NCBI RefSeq assembly: GCF_031202305.1
Contig: NZ_CP101731.1
Location: 3,412,501-3,476,500 of the forward strand
Length of the DNA stretch: 64,000 nt
Direction of reading: 5' to 3'
DNA from: Pelagibacterium sp. 26DY04
GTDB lineage: Bacteria; Pseudomonadota; Alphaproteobacteria; Rhizobiales; Devosiaceae
The first letter of the stretch is position 1, and each line of letters begins with the position of its first letter. Under the pieces are notes generated by a model. That model saw only the letters and a program-made list of their open reading frames with translations, was not told where the DNA came from and did not search any database. Positions 1-11,038 of the stretch are shown here, one piece after another. Both the position numbers and the translations under genes were made by a program.

Positions 1-1
1 T

Positions 2-967
2 GGGACCGACACGCTGATTCCATACCGCGTCTCGATCTATGACGACACCGTCCACCGGGTGACGGTCGCGCTGACCGACCAGGGGCGTTATGTGACGGCA
101 CTGGAGCCGCCGGTGATCGAATTTTCCGAGGAAGACACCGAAGAGGTCAATCTCGGCAATTTGCCCACCATCTATCGTTCGATCTGGGAAACCGGGCGCA
201 AGCATGAGCTCGACGACGCCACCATCGACAGGATCGCGGCGATGTTTGCCTATGACCTCGACCTCACCCGTCGGGTGTCACCAGGTGACTCCATCGAGAT
301 CCTGCTTTCGGGAACCGCCGAGGACGGCGAGCAGGAGTTGCTCTATGTGGCCCTGACCCTGGGCAATACCGTGCGCGAATTGTTCAGGTTCCAGACCGAG
401 GACGGGGTCATCGATTTCTACAATCCCGATGGCGAGACCGGAAAGCAATTTCTGTTGCGCCGGCCGCTCGAAGGGGGTGGGACGCTGCGCTCGCGCTATG
501 GCTATCGCAGCCACCCCATCTTCGGGGATTACCGGCTTCATACCGGTGTCGATCTCGCGGCGCGGACCGGAACGCCGATCTATGCGGGCGGCGACGGGAT
601 CGTCGAGATGGCCCAATGGTATTCGGGCTATGGCCGTTATGTGGAACTGCGCCACGCCAATGGCTACAACACCGCCTACGGCCACATGAGCGCCATCGCC
701 GATGGGATCACGCCGGGTACGCGGGTAACCCAGGGGCAGGTGATCGGCTATGTGGGGTCCACCGGCCAGTCGACAGGTCCGCACCTTCACTATGAGATCA
801 AGATCAACGGGAATACCGTCGATCCACTGGCGGTGAAACTCCCTCGTGCCAACACCCTGCCCCAGCAGTATCAGGGCGAGTTCGAGGCAACCATCGCCCA
901 GGTGCGCGCGCTCATCAACCAGGACGGGACGCCGGCCGATCCGGTGACGGTCGCAGCGAGCGAGTAA
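2..967 (+). CDS. M23 family metallopeptidase (5' end outside window)
   Basis: C-terminal part of a zinc peptidase of the M23/LytM family, which cuts peptidoglycan cross-bridges in the periplasm or regulates amidases. The frame is open from base 2, upstream of the first possible start (GTG at 59), and the residues before that GTG continue the protein, so the gene starts outside the window; 321 codons are visible. The M23 core is complete: HTGVD (zinc His and Asp, about codon 180 of the visible part), YGHMS, and HLHYEI (the H-x-H zinc/catalytic pair near codon 261). The preceding ~140 residues resemble the N-terminal region of longer periplasmic M23 proteins. The gene is convergent with, and directly abuts, the next gene. 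Confidence 0.9.
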   Translation, partial: GTDTLIPYRVSIYDDTVHRVTVALTDQGRYVTALEPPVIEFSEEDTEEVNLGNLPTIYRSIWETGRKHELDDATIDRIAAMFAYDLDLTRRVSPGDSIEILLSGTAEDGEQELLYVALTLGNTVRELFRFQTEDGVIDFYNPDGETGKQFLLRRPLEGGGTLRSRYGYRSHPIFGDYRLHTGVDLAARTGTPIYAGGDGIVEMAQWYSGYGRYVELRHANGYNTAYGHMSAIADGITPGTRVTQGQVIGYVGSTGQSTGPHLHYEIKINGNTVDPLAVKLPRANTLPQQYQGEFEATIAQVRALINQDGTPADPVTVAASE

Positions 968-1312
968 TTATCCCTTCGGTTCGGCCCAGACCGCCAGCTC
1001 GTTCCCGCCAGGTTCGCGGAAATGGAACCGCCGGCCGCCGGGGAAATCATATTGCGGCCGCGTGATCTCTCCTCCGGCCTGGCGCACTGCGGCTTCGGCG
1101 GCATCGAGATCGTCGGCAAAGAGGATGACGAGCGGTACGCGGCGCTCGCCTTCGGCCCTGGCTATGCCGCCATCGAGACCCGCATCTTCGATGCCGACAT
1201 AGTCAGGTCCGTACTCGGTAAAGCGCCAGCCGAAGGCGCCTTCAAAGAATTTACGGCTGGCGGCGAAATCGCCGCTGACGAACTCGACGTAGTTGATGGG
1301 GACAGCGCTCAT
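968..1312 (-). CDS. VOC family protein (glyoxalase/bleomycin-resistance fold)
   Basis: A 114-residue single-module vicinal-oxygen-chelate protein. The N-terminus (NYVEFVSGDFAASRKFFEGA) and C-terminus (FREPGGNELAVWAEP) show the usual beta-alpha-beta-beta-beta pattern, with the terminal Glu/Asn region often used for metal or ligand binding. Such small members bind or modify small molecules, and the substrate cannot be read from the sequence. The start is set by a good ribosome site (AGGAGGT) just upstream of the ATG at 1312. Its stop directly abuts the stop of the M23 peptidase gene. Confidence 0.8.
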   Translation of the reverse strand: MSAVPINYVEFVSGDFAASRKFFEGAFGWRFTEYGPDYVGIEDAGLDGGIARAEGERRVPLVILFADDLDAAEAAVRQAGGEITRPQYDFPGGRRFHFREPGGNELAVWAEPKG

Positions 1313-1361
1313 ATCTACCTCCTGTTTGTTCCTATTATGTTCTCATCGACCCAAGCGCCTG

Positions 1362-2273
1362 TCAATGGCGAAAACCGGTTTTGCGGTAGAGGAAATCGGC
1401 CGGACGGCCCATTCGGATAGAGGCCTGTGCCGGTGGAGCGTCGAGGATCGGGATGCGATCGGCCAGCCGTGCGATGAAGCGCACCACGCTACGTTCTGGA
1501 GCTGAAAGTCCCCTGCCCTCCAGCCCGAGGCGTTCTTGAACCTCGGCGGGTACGATATCGATGGCGGCGCGTATCATCAGGCGCTGCATGGGGCGCAGCG
1601 GCGCTGGCAGAATGAGAGCGCGGTTCATGATGCCGAGAAATTCGAAGACGATTGGCGAAGGCTCGAGGTCTGGCAGCGTTTGCGCCAGCATTGCATGCCA
1701 GGCGTTAAGCGAGTCGGGCGCGCCCAAAGCGCCATAAAGCCTTGCGGCCCCGGCGCCTTCGGCAAAGGCCATCGATTGTTCAGCGGGCGTTAATGGTCGA
1801 ACGAAGGCGGAATAGGCGGTGATGAACCCAAAACCCGCCGTTGCCTGCACCCAATCGAGCAGACGCTGATCGTTGGCGCGGTAGGAAATGCCGGCAGGCG
1901 TCTCTCCCACCACCCGCTCATGGACGCGCACCACGCGGGCGATCATCTTTTCGGCCGCTTCGCGCGGGCCATAAACCGTCATCATCGCCGCCGCGCCCGT
2001 GCGCCGCAGCCGCGTGATGGCATCCTTGCGAAAGCTCGAATGCTCCCAGACGCCAGAGCGCACCGAAGGTTCGGCCAATTCGAGAATCACTGCCGCCACG
2101 CCACCCACGAAAAGCGAAACCGGATTTTTGAACAGCCGCCAGGAGAGCGAATCTGGCGAAACCAGCGCCGGCGCTCCGGCTGGCGCCGCATAGTCGAACG
2201 CCATGCCCTCGGGAGGCTGCATCAGGGCGCCGACCGGTCCGATGAGGCGGTTTAGAATTGCGTCGCTGACCAT
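1362..2273 (-). CDS. Oxygenase MpaB family protein (DUF2236)
   Basis: A 303-residue protein of the DUF2236 / MpaB / latex-clearing-protein fold, an all-helical group that includes heme-binding oxygenases. Supporting segments are the N-terminal GPVGALMQPP, the SWRLFKNPVSLFVGGVAAVI stretch, RLRRTGAAAMMTVYG, and the core RVVRVHERVVG followed by a YRANDQRLLDWVQAT stretch, where the family keeps His and Trp. Bacterial members of this size are mostly uncharacterised, so an actual oxygenase reaction is inference. It is transcribed away from the DUF2147-like gene. Confidence 0.8.
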   Translation of the reverse strand: MVSDAILNRLIGPVGALMQPPEGMAFDYAAPAGAPALVSPDSLSWRLFKNPVSLFVGGVAAVILELAEPSVRSGVWEHSSFRKDAITRLRRTGAAAMMTVYGPREAAEKMIARVVRVHERVVGETPAGISYRANDQRLLDWVQATAGFGFITAYSAFVRPLTPAEQSMAFAEGAGAARLYGALGAPDSLNAWHAMLAQTLPDLEPSPIVFEFLGIMNRALILPAPLRPMQRLMIRAAIDIVPAEVQERLGLEGRGLSAPERSVVRFIARLADRIPILDAPPAQASIRMGRPADFLYRKTGFRH

Positions 2274-2496
2274 TGTCTACATGTGGGAAGACATAACGCC
2301 GATACAACTGCGGTGATCGGCCCGCAAAAGGGGCGGGTGCTGCATTCAGGTTCGGTTCAGAGGAAAAAGCCTATCCCGAGATACCGACGTCCATCCATGA
2401 GACGGCAACCATTGACCTGCTTGGGCGTTTGCCAACGCGGGAATACAAAATCAGAGCACGACGACTCAAATGCGTGCCTGCGAAACGGAGCAAGAT

Positions 2497-2877
2497 ATGA
2501 TGAAACCCCTTATTGCGGCCGCTACGCTTGCAGCCTTTCTCGTGGCTCCCGCCATCGGGCAGGAGATGAACCCCAACGGGACCTGGGTCGATCGCTGGGG
2601 CACAAGCTTTACTTTCCAGTTGTGCGGCGACGGCACCCAGCTTTGCGGCACTCTCAACGACATCCAGGGCGATTCCCGGACCGAAGAGAACCTGCAATAT
2701 GTCGGCACCGAGGTCGTTCGGGGCAATATGGTCGGTCCCAACAAGTGGGAAGGCTCGATCGCGCTCAACGGCGGCAACGCCACCGCGACTGTCGAAATGA
2801 CCGGACCCGATACCATCAAGATCACCGGCTGCCAGGCTGCGATCTTCTGCTCGAGCATCGATTATCACCGCTCGTAA
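2497..2877 (+). CDS. DUF2147-like small secreted protein
   Basis: A 126-residue exported protein. From the ATG at 2497 it begins with a signal peptide (KPLIAAATLAAFLVAPAIGQ, predicted cleavage after AIG). The mature part has the DUF2147-type pattern NGTWVDRWGTSFTFQLCGDG ... LCGTL, a small beta-barrel-like domain of unknown role. Four cysteines (two early, two late) could form disulfides in the periplasm. I prefer the start at 2497 over an ATG at 2470 because GGAG at 2487-2490 is at the right distance and the signal peptide then begins normally. A hairpin terminator follows. Confidence 0.75.
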   Translation: MMKPLIAAATLAAFLVAPAIGQEMNPNGTWVDRWGTSFTFQLCGDGTQLCGTLNDIQGDSRTEENLQYVGTEVVRGNMVGPNKWEGSIALNGGNATATVEMTGPDTIKITGCQAAIFCSSIDYHRS

Positions 2878-2899
2878 GATCTGAACGTGATTGCATTGG

Positions 2900-2934
2900 A
2901 AGGCTGCGGCGCAAGCTGCGGCCTTTCTTGTTTA
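2900..2934 (+). terminator. Rho-independent terminator of the DUF2147-like gene
   Basis: An 11-bp stem (AAGGCTGCGGC / GCTGCGGCCTT, two G-U pairs) with a GCAA loop and a T-rich tail begins 22 bases after the stop codon. Confidence 0.7.
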
Positions 2935-3560
2935 GAGCTAAAGCCGACCCTTCGCGCCCAGGCACACCAAACCGCCCTCCGGCGGTGCCTTCGGGTCATC
3001 GCGATTTCAATAGACGGCATGGGGCGATGAACGCCTCGTGCTGTATTTGTTAGTATGAAGCGACCATCGCCCCATGCGCTCGGGATTTTAGGCTTATGGC
3101 GGCGTCTCGGGCTGGGGGTTGTTGAAGCGCCCGGTCTCCCGTTTGCCTCGCTGCCCCTCCGGGTTTCCCCGGTGCGACGTGGGAGTGATTGGATTGGTGG
3201 TCCGCTCACACCTTTTATCCACATCCGGCCATCTGTCCGCTTTGGGCCTTCCCCACGGCGACCCGCGAGGAACCCGAACCGATCCCGCCCAAACGTTCGT
3301 AGCGCTTGCGTCCATATGCGCGGGGTCGTGAGGGGGAGTATGGGGGAAGTGCAGAGGGCGGGGATAAGTTTTTGCGCCGGTGCCTGTGGAAGCTCAGCGC
3401 CCCCCTCATCCCCTGCCATTCGAGCGTAGCTCTCATGGCCTTCTCACCTCCAATCGTGCCACCGGCACCATTGGCCAAGGGACGGCTCGAAGTCTCCCAC
3501 CAGGGGAGAAGGGGGCTCTTGGGGGAAGGTTGCGGCTGGGGCTCAAGCGCTGAGTGTACT

Positions 3561-3593
3561 GATCCCGGCTCAAGGCCGGGATGACGGTTGGGG
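3561..3593. repeat. REP-like palindrome, copy A
   Basis: A palindrome centred on CCCGGCTCAAGGCCGGG, followed by ATGACGGTTGGGG. On the other strand it reads CCCCAACCGTCATCCCGGCC and on, which is the same family as the two copies flanking the GIY-YIG gene. This type of element is widespread between genes in alphaproteobacteria. Confidence 0.7.
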
Positions 3594-3684
3594 TAGTGTG
3601 ATGATGGGGATAAGCAGTTGGGTTGCTGAAGACTTCGGCGGTGGAGCGTGGTGAGGGGTGGAGACGGTGCAGTGCCCTGCCTCA

Positions 3685-3740
3685 CCCCCAACGTGTCACC
3701 CTGGGCTTGACCCGGGACAAGGTATGCGCGCCGTTTTCGG
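3685..3740 (+). repeat. REP-like element, left flank of the GIY-YIG gene
   Basis: A 56-bp element with core GTCACCCTGGGCTTGACCC and outer parts CCCCAACGT and AAGGTATGCGCGCCGTTTTC. It is matched in inverted orientation by the element at 4176-4232, with about 48 of 55 aligned positions identical and one 2-base gap. The two copies bracket one gene. Confidence 0.75.
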
Positions 3741-3820
3741 TTCCTTCCGTGTCGCGCGCCTGCCGCACTGCCTTGATCGGCGACACGCTCCAAACTAGCT
3801 TCCGGCCTGGGGGCATCGTC

Positions 3821-4120
3821 ATGATCGATGAGAAGCAATACTTCGTCTACATTCTCGCCAGCGGAATCGGGCGTAAGGTCTATGTCGGCGTCACCAACAA
3901 TCTCTTCCGCCGGATTCCCGAGCACAAGGCAGGCAAGGGCGGAACCTACACGAGAGAGAACCGCATAGATCGGCTCGTCTATTACGAGGTCCACACCGAC
4001 GTCGCGATGGCTATCCTGCGGGAAAAGCGGATCAAGCGCTGGTCGCGGCGGGACAAGGTGACGATGATCGAGCGGGAAAATCCGAACTGGGTGGATTTAT
4101 TTCCCAGGCTGCGGCCGTGA
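3821..4120 (+). CDS. GIY-YIG nuclease family protein (stand-alone)
   Basis: A 99-residue stand-alone GIY-YIG domain of the UPF0213/YhbQ type. The N-terminal strand pair FVYILASG and VYVGVTNN gives the YIL...YVG signature, followed by LFRRIPEHK (the Arg and His area of the active site). A later Glu lies in YYEVHTDVAMAILREKRIKR and the NPNW segment is near the C-terminus. Family members are single-strand or structure-specific DNA nucleases. The start at 3821 gives the usual family length; the frame extends upstream to 3623, but that part overlaps the repeat. It is flanked by inverted copies of a REP-like element. Confidence 0.85.
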   Translation: MIDEKQYFVYILASGIGRKVYVGVTNNLFRRIPEHKAGKGGTYTRENRIDRLVYYEVHTDVAMAILREKRIKRWSRRDKVTMIERENPNWVDLFPRLRP

Positions 4121-4175
4121 TGGGTGGAGCGTGGGGCTTGTTCGGTTGGGTACTGTGCTAGCGCTAGTGCAGGTG

Positions 4176-4232
4176 TCGAGAACGGCGAGCGTACCTTGCC
4201 CCGGGACAAGCCCGGGGTGACCAACGTTGGGG
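4176..4232 (-). repeat. REP-like element, right flank of the GIY-YIG gene (inverted)
   Basis: On the minus strand it reads CCCCAACGTTGGTCACCCCG and on, aligning with the element at 3685-3740 through the palindrome core and about 25 bases beyond. Together the pair makes a ~56-bp imperfect inverted repeat around the GIY-YIG gene. Confidence 0.75.
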
Positions 4233-4298
4233 CTGCGTGTCTACCGGTAAGAAGAATCCTGCGCCTGAGTACAGAATCGCATACCTTGGACAAAATCG

Positions 4299-5126
4299 TT
4301 GCCATTAGAAAGAACGCTTTCGCGGAGCTGGAAAATTGCTGTGTTTGTGACAGAGCTACCCGCTAAGAATTCTATTAAATTTGGAAACTTGTATCTGAAG
4401 CCGACCAGCATAAGCCAGACAATTACGCTAGCATGTCGCATGGTGCTTCATGAAGCTACTGACAAAAATCTGCCCATGGGCCGAGGTGGTTCTGCAACCC
4501 TCTTCAAGCACCAGAATAAGAGATACTGCGCACTTACGCGACATCAGATCACAACAGCCGACGGCGATCCGATATCCCAATCGAATCTTGAGACCGTCAG
4601 AGTACATGCTACGAGAAATGATGGTCTAACTAACATTCCTCTCCAGTCGTGCCTGTACGAGATAGCCAATCCCGAAGAAGAGTTCCATGACATCCTTATC
4701 TTTGAAGTCTTTTCCAAATGGAACGCTAGCAGTGACGCTCCATACTTTGCCGAACTTCGCGAATTCGCTTCTGTTGAGCGGCCGGCCTCGTTCGCTGTGG
4801 GCTACCCAGCCATTCCGTCAGTGATGAAAGAGTATCACGATAGCTTTTTATCTGGTTCCATCGGAGCGATACACCTGAAAAGAGCGATCTTTGATTGCCG
4901 TATCAAAGGCGACTTTAAAACAAACGCTCGCAATCTCAAGCTGTATCAATACCAACCGTTAAACCGGATTGTAGATGGAATGAGTGGTGGAGCCGTATTC
5001 TCGCTCATAGGCGACCTCGGAAGCTTCGAAATTGTCCTTGATGGCATAATCGTTCGCGGCGGCAGCGGCCACCTCTACGTAGTGGACTCGAGCTATCTAG
5101 TCACCGCGTTAAATCATGGAAAATGA
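4299..5126 (+). CDS. Probable trypsin-like serine protease, unusual composition
   Basis: A protein of up to 275 residues that I cannot assign to a named family. Numbered from the TTG at 4299, it shows a chymotrypsin-fold pattern: GRGGSATLF..YCALTRHQI (candidate catalytic His82), EFHDILIFEV (candidate Asp131) and VDGMSGGAVFSL (G-x-S-G-G, candidate Ser229). The His-Asp-Ser spacing of 49 and 98 residues fits trypsin-like enzymes. No signal peptide is seen, so it is probably cytoplasmic. The start is uncertain (TTG 4299, GTG 4341 or 4347, ATG 4440, though the last sits close to the fold). Codon use and base content are much more AT-rich than the neighbours, which suggests transfer. Confidence 0.6.
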   Translation: MPLERTLSRSWKIAVFVTELPAKNSIKFGNLYLKPTSISQTITLACRMVLHEATDKNLPMGRGGSATLFKHQNKRYCALTRHQITTADGDPISQSNLETVRVHATRNDGLTNIPLQSCLYEIANPEEEFHDILIFEVFSKWNASSDAPYFAELREFASVERPASFAVGYPAIPSVMKEYHDSFLSGSIGAIHLKRAIFDCRIKGDFKTNARNLKLYQYQPLNRIVDGMSGGAVFSLIGDLGSFEIVLDGIIVRGGSGHLYVVDSSYLVTALNHGK

Positions 5127-5156
5127 AAAAGGCTCCGTCTCCGGGGCCTTTTTATT
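5127..5156. terminator. Bidirectional terminator between the protease gene and clpB
   Basis: A hairpin AAGGCTCCG / CGGGGCCTT with A-runs on the left and T-runs on the right. It can stop transcripts of both the protease gene (+) and clpB (-). Confidence 0.8.
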
Positions 5157-5174
5157 CGCAGCATTGAGGCAGCC

Positions 5175-7787
<2,613 letters not shown>

Positions 7788-7933
7788 GCTTCAACTCTCC
7801 TTTGGCTGGCGCGTCGCCCCTGCCCGTCTTGCGGCACAGTCCGGCAACGCCCGAAGCGTTGACTTTGATTTTAGACCAATCCGCAGGCGCGGCACTGACC
7901 CAAGTCAAAGGATATGTAGGAGAGGATTTCGAA

Positions 7934-7963
7934 ACGAAAAGACCGGGCACAAGGCCCGGTCTC
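7934..7963 (-). terminator. Terminator of the DUF4167 gene
   Basis: A 9-bp perfect stem AGACCGGGC / GCCCGGTCT with a 5-base loop, followed on the minus strand by TTTCGTTTC, just after the DUF4167 stop codon. Confidence 0.75.
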
Positions 7964-7967
7964 ATTT

Positions 7968-8624
7968 TTATTCGGCGGCTGCTTCCCGGCCCACGGTGAG
8001 GAAGGCGGGCAGCTCGGGAGCCGGCCCTTCATCCTCGCTCTCGGCCTTCTTGCGGCGCGGACGGCGGGTCCGCTTGGGAGCCTCTTCCTCGGCGGCAGCT
8101 TCGGCCGCCGGAGCGGGGGTCGATTGGGCGGGCTGCTGATCGCTCGCTTCCCCGTCCTTGGCTTCGGCTTCGATCCTTTCGCGGCGCGGACGGCGCTGGC
8201 GCCGCTGACGCGGCTGCTCTTCACCCTCGCCCGCAGTCTCCTGGGGCTCGGAAGAGCGCTCGGACTGCTCGGCCCCACCATTGGCGGAAGCGGTCTCGAG
8301 CTCCTCGTCGTCCTCGGGGCTGGTGTCGACCTGCTGATCCTGGCGCGGCTGATACTGGGCCTGCGCGGCAAGGATGATGCGGAAATAATGCTCGGCGTGC
8401 TGGAGATAGTTCTCGGCCATCACATTGTCGCCGACCGAGGACGCGTCGCGGGCGAGCTGCACGTATTTCTCGGCGATATGGGCCGCATTGCCACGGATCT
8501 TGACGTCCGGGCCGTTGCTCTCGTAGTTGCGCGACAAGGGATTGCCGCCGCCACCGCCGCCGCGGCGCTGATTATTGTTGCGGCCGCGCGAACGCTGCTT
8601 GTTGTTCTGCTGGTTTGGTCTCAT
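7968..8624 (-). CDS. DUF4167 domain-containing protein
   Basis: A 218-residue protein typical of Hyphomicrobiales. The N-terminus is basic and low in complexity (Asn/Arg/Gly-rich, with a run of Gly). It is followed by the conserved helical DUF4167 module (DVKIRGNAAHIAEKYVQLAR, then NYLQHAEHYFRII), about residues 38-90. The remaining ~125 residues are a disordered acidic then Lys/Arg-rich tail (RRPRRKKAES). The basic ends suggest nucleic-acid or ribosome association, but no function is known. It lies next to prmC on the same strand. Confidence 0.9.
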   Translation of the reverse strand: MRPNQQNNKQRSRGRNNNQRRGGGGGGNPLSRNYESNGPDVKIRGNAAHIAEKYVQLARDASSVGDNVMAENYLQHAEHYFRIILAAQAQYQPRQDQQVDTSPEDDEELETASANGGAEQSERSSEPQETAGEGEEQPRQRRQRRPRRERIEAEAKDGEASDQQPAQSTPAPAAEAAAEEEAPKRTRRPRRKKAESEDEGPAPELPAFLTVGREAAAE

Positions 8625-8973
8625 CTGCTCGCTTCAACACGTTCCGTGAAGGTATGCGCTTGTTGGGGGCCTGCCGCAAAATTCGAGCACGGCGGGCGCA
8701 GGGCACGGCGGACACGGAACCCATAAAGGGGGCCGCGCTGTGCCGATCGCTCTCTCTGGTTGCCCCAAAAAGGCTGCGTGATCTCCGACCCTGTCAAATG
8801 CTGATGCCGACCTTAAGGGAGGTCGGTTCCGCTGCCGGCAATTTTGAGCCGCCGATGTCAGGGTGGGGTCCACCGCGATGACCAAGCACCGCGTCAGCAT
8901 GGGCAACCTAACCGCATATCCTTCGGTTTCCAAGAAAAATATTGGCCTGCTGCAAATTGGCGCGAGCGCTGTG
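8625..8973. other. Intergenic region between prmC and the DUF4167 gene
   Basis: 349 bases without a supportable gene. It holds a small perfect hairpin (CCGACC TTAAGGGA GGTCGG, 8809-8828) without a T-tail and must contain the DUF4167 promoter on the minus strand. I see nothing else in it. Confidence 0.5.
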
Positions 8974-9828
8974 TCATTTCTGCGCCCGGGCGGTGACCAT
9001 CCGGTCATGTCCTGCAAGGTCTCTGGCAACCAAAGGGGATGAAAATCCTGCTTGCTGCAGCAGTGCTTTCACCATGTGGCCCTGGTCGAACCCGATTTCA
9101 AGGGCAAGCGCGCCGCCGGGGCGCAGATAATCGTTGGCCCTCCGGGCAATCACCCGATAGGGCGCCAGCCCATCGGGGCCGCCATCGAGGGCGGCCGGGG
9201 GATCGAACCGGCGCACTCCGGGCTCGAGCGTTTCGATCACCGCGCTTTCGATATAGGGCGGATTGGAAACGATGAGATCGAACGATTCGCCGCCCAACGG
9301 CGCGAACCAGCTCCCCTCTCGGGTTTCGAATCGCGCGGCAAGGCCCAAGGCCTGGGCATTGGCGCGGGCCTGCCCGATTGCCTCGGGGGAGATATCGACG
9401 CCGACCCCGGTGGCGCCGGGGATGTTGGCGAGCAGCGAGAGGACGATGCATCCGGTCCCGGTGCCCAGATCGAGGATGCGGGGATTGGATCGATCTTTGA
9501 GCGCATCGATGCCGAAATCGACGAGCATTTCGGTTTCCGGACGCGGGATCAGGGTGGCGGCGTTGAGACCGAAATCGAGGCCATAGAACTCCTGCACACC
9601 GCGGATGCGGGCGACGGGCTCACCCTCAAGGCGGCGGGCGAACAGGGCGGCGAGAGGATCGGCCTTATCGGGCGGAAAGGGATCGGTTTCCGAGGCGATC
9701 AACCCGGTTTCGTCAAGCCCGAGGACATGGCGGACCAAAAGCCGCGCATCGAGTGCGGGGGTGGGCAGATCGGCAGCCGCCAGGCGGTCGCGCAGGGTAC
9801 GCCAGGTCTGGCCAATGGTTTGGGACAT
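8974..9828 (-). CDS. prmC: Release factor glutamine methyltransferase PrmC (HemK)
   Basis: A 284-residue SAM-dependent enzyme that N5-methylates the Gln of the GGQ motif in RF1 and RF2. Seen: helical N-domain, IPRPETEMLVD, SAM motif I LDLGTGTGCI (about 122), and the substrate-Gln-binding NPPYI (about 190), followed by PPAALDGGPDGL. The start at 9828 (MSQTIGQTW) is preferred over 9873 because its N-terminus is duplicated in frame in the scar at 11,091-11,124. It would normally be adjacent to prfA; here two opposite-strand genes lie between them. Confidence 0.95.
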   Translation of the reverse strand: MSQTIGQTWRTLRDRLAAADLPTPALDARLLVRHVLGLDETGLIASETDPFPPDKADPLAALFARRLEGEPVARIRGVQEFYGLDFGLNAATLIPRPETEMLVDFGIDALKDRSNPRILDLGTGTGCIVLSLLANIPGATGVGVDISPEAIGQARANAQALGLAARFETREGSWFAPLGGESFDLIVSNPPYIESAVIETLEPGVRRFDPPAALDGGPDGLAPYRVIARRANDYLRPGGALALEIGFDQGHMVKALLQQAGFSSPLVARDLAGHDRMVTARAQK

Positions 9829-9963
9829 GAGAAAGCCGGTGCGGATCACGGTAGGCCGTTTCACTCTTTTCACTGTGCTTCCGTCAAGCGGCTTGTCCTA
9901 AAAAAGACACTGACACCCTGCTTGCTCGGTGCCGGTGGAATCGGGGCTTAGGGGGAACTCGCC

Positions 9964-11037
9964 GTGATTTATGACGCCATCATTGTCGGCGCGAGCTTTG
10001 CCGGGCTCGCCTGCGCGCGCCGGCTCGCTCAGGCGGGCCGCAGGGTGCTGGTCATCGAGCGCAAGAAAGAGCCCGGGCAGGCGTGTCACACCACTGGCAT
10101 CGTGGTCAAGGAAGCCGCCGCTGGGCTGGACCTGCCAGCCCACCTCACCCGGCCGATCTCCCGGGTGCGGCTCTATTCCCCCTCTCTCGACCACATCGAA
10201 CTCACATCGGACGATTATTTCTTTCTCGCCACCGACACACCGGCCATGCTGCGCCACCTGGCGCACAGGGCAGTGGCGGCGGGCGTCGAAATCCGGCTTG
10301 GGTGTGCCTTTCCTGGGGCGACTCTCCTGCCCGAAGGCGGCGTAACGCTGCCGCAGTTGGGGCTAACGGCGCGCTATCTGATTGGTGCCGACGGGCCGCG
10401 CTCGGCGGTCGCCAAGGCCTTCGGGCTGGGCCAGAACCGGGAGTTCCTCGTCGGTGTCGAAGCCGAATTCGCCAGCGCCGACCTACCCGCCACCGACGCG
10501 TTCCACTGCTTTCTCAACCAGGATTTCGCGCGCGGCTATATCGGCTGGGTGGTGCCGGGCGTCGAGGTGGTGCAGGTGGGCCTTGCCACCCGATCGCCCA
10601 CAACGCCCGATATCGACGGTTTCATCGCACGCATCGGCCCGATGTTCGGGCTTGCGCGGGAAACCATCATCGCCCGGCGCGGCGGGCTGATCCCGATCGG
10701 CGGGGTGGTCGACCCGGTTTCGGCGGGCAACGTCATTCTCCTCGGCGACGCCGCGGGAACCGTTTCCCCGCTCTCGGCCGGGGGTATCCACACCGCCGAT
10801 CACTATGGAAACCTGTTGGCCGAGGCAATCATAGCCCACGACGAGGGCGGCCCACATCCCGCCGCAGCGATCGCCAGGGCTTATCCGCGCTTCCGCGCCA
10901 AGCACATCCAGCGCTTCGTTTTCGAGCGCTTCGCGCCGAACTGGGCCCTGGATCTGCTGCTCACCAACCCGCTGTTCAAGCTTTTGGCGCGGCTGGTGTT
11001 CTTCCGCAAGAAGCGACTCAAGGGCGGGCAGAATTAG
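9964..11037 (+). CDS. FAD-dependent oxidoreductase, geranylgeranyl-reductase-like
   Basis: A 357-residue flavoprotein. It has an N-terminal Rossmann FAD motif (IIVGASFAGLACARRLAQAG), an acidic residue at the end of the second strand (VIERK) and the second FAD motif VILLGDAAGTVSPLSAGGI (about residue 257), the pattern of the geranylgeranyl reductase / p-hydroxybenzoate hydroxylase superfamily. Substrate unknown; lipid or isoprenoid double-bond reduction or hydroxylation are possibilities. It starts with GTG at 9964. It sits on the opposite strand between prmC and prfA, so it interrupts that conserved pair. Confidence 0.8.
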   Translation: MIYDAIIVGASFAGLACARRLAQAGRRVLVIERKKEPGQACHTTGIVVKEAAAGLDLPAHLTRPISRVRLYSPSLDHIELTSDDYFFLATDTPAMLRHLAHRAVAAGVEIRLGCAFPGATLLPEGGVTLPQLGLTARYLIGADGPRSAVAKAFGLGQNREFLVGVEAEFASADLPATDAFHCFLNQDFARGYIGWVVPGVEVVQVGLATRSPTTPDIDGFIARIGPMFGLARETIIARRGGLIPIGGVVDPVSAGNVILLGDAAGTVSPLSAGGIHTADHYGNLLAEAIIAHDEGGPHPAAAIARAYPRFRAKHIQRFVFERFAPNWALDLLLTNPLFKLLARLVFFRKKRLKGGQN

Positions 11038-11038
11038 G

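Larger units (their letters stand above)
2935..3820. other. Repeat-rich intergenic region without a convincing gene
   Basis: About 890 bases with no convincing gene. Several open frames run through it, but they are rich in Arg, Pro and Ser and carry no recognisable domain. It contains palindromic, REP-like pieces: an imperfect CCGCC..GGCGG hairpin near 2970, a degenerate relative of the CTTCTCCC..GGGAGAAG repeat (about 3402-3520), and two copies of a CCCGG..CCGGG palindrome listed separately. The composition looks like accumulated repeat debris. Confidence 0.6.

Noticed and set aside
3055..3429. 124-codon open frame in the repeat-rich region
   Set aside because: Arg/Pro/Ser-rich translation, no domain, no clear ribosome site, and it runs through repeat-like sequence.
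3402..4232. Repeated palindromes as a CRISPR array
   Set aside because: Copies are in mixed orientation, irregularly spaced and separated by a gene; they are REP-like, not direct repeats with spacers.
7788..7933. Heat-shock (sigma-32) promoter upstream of clpB
   Set aside because: A CTTGG-like box can be forced, but no matching downstream element at proper spacing was convincing by eye.
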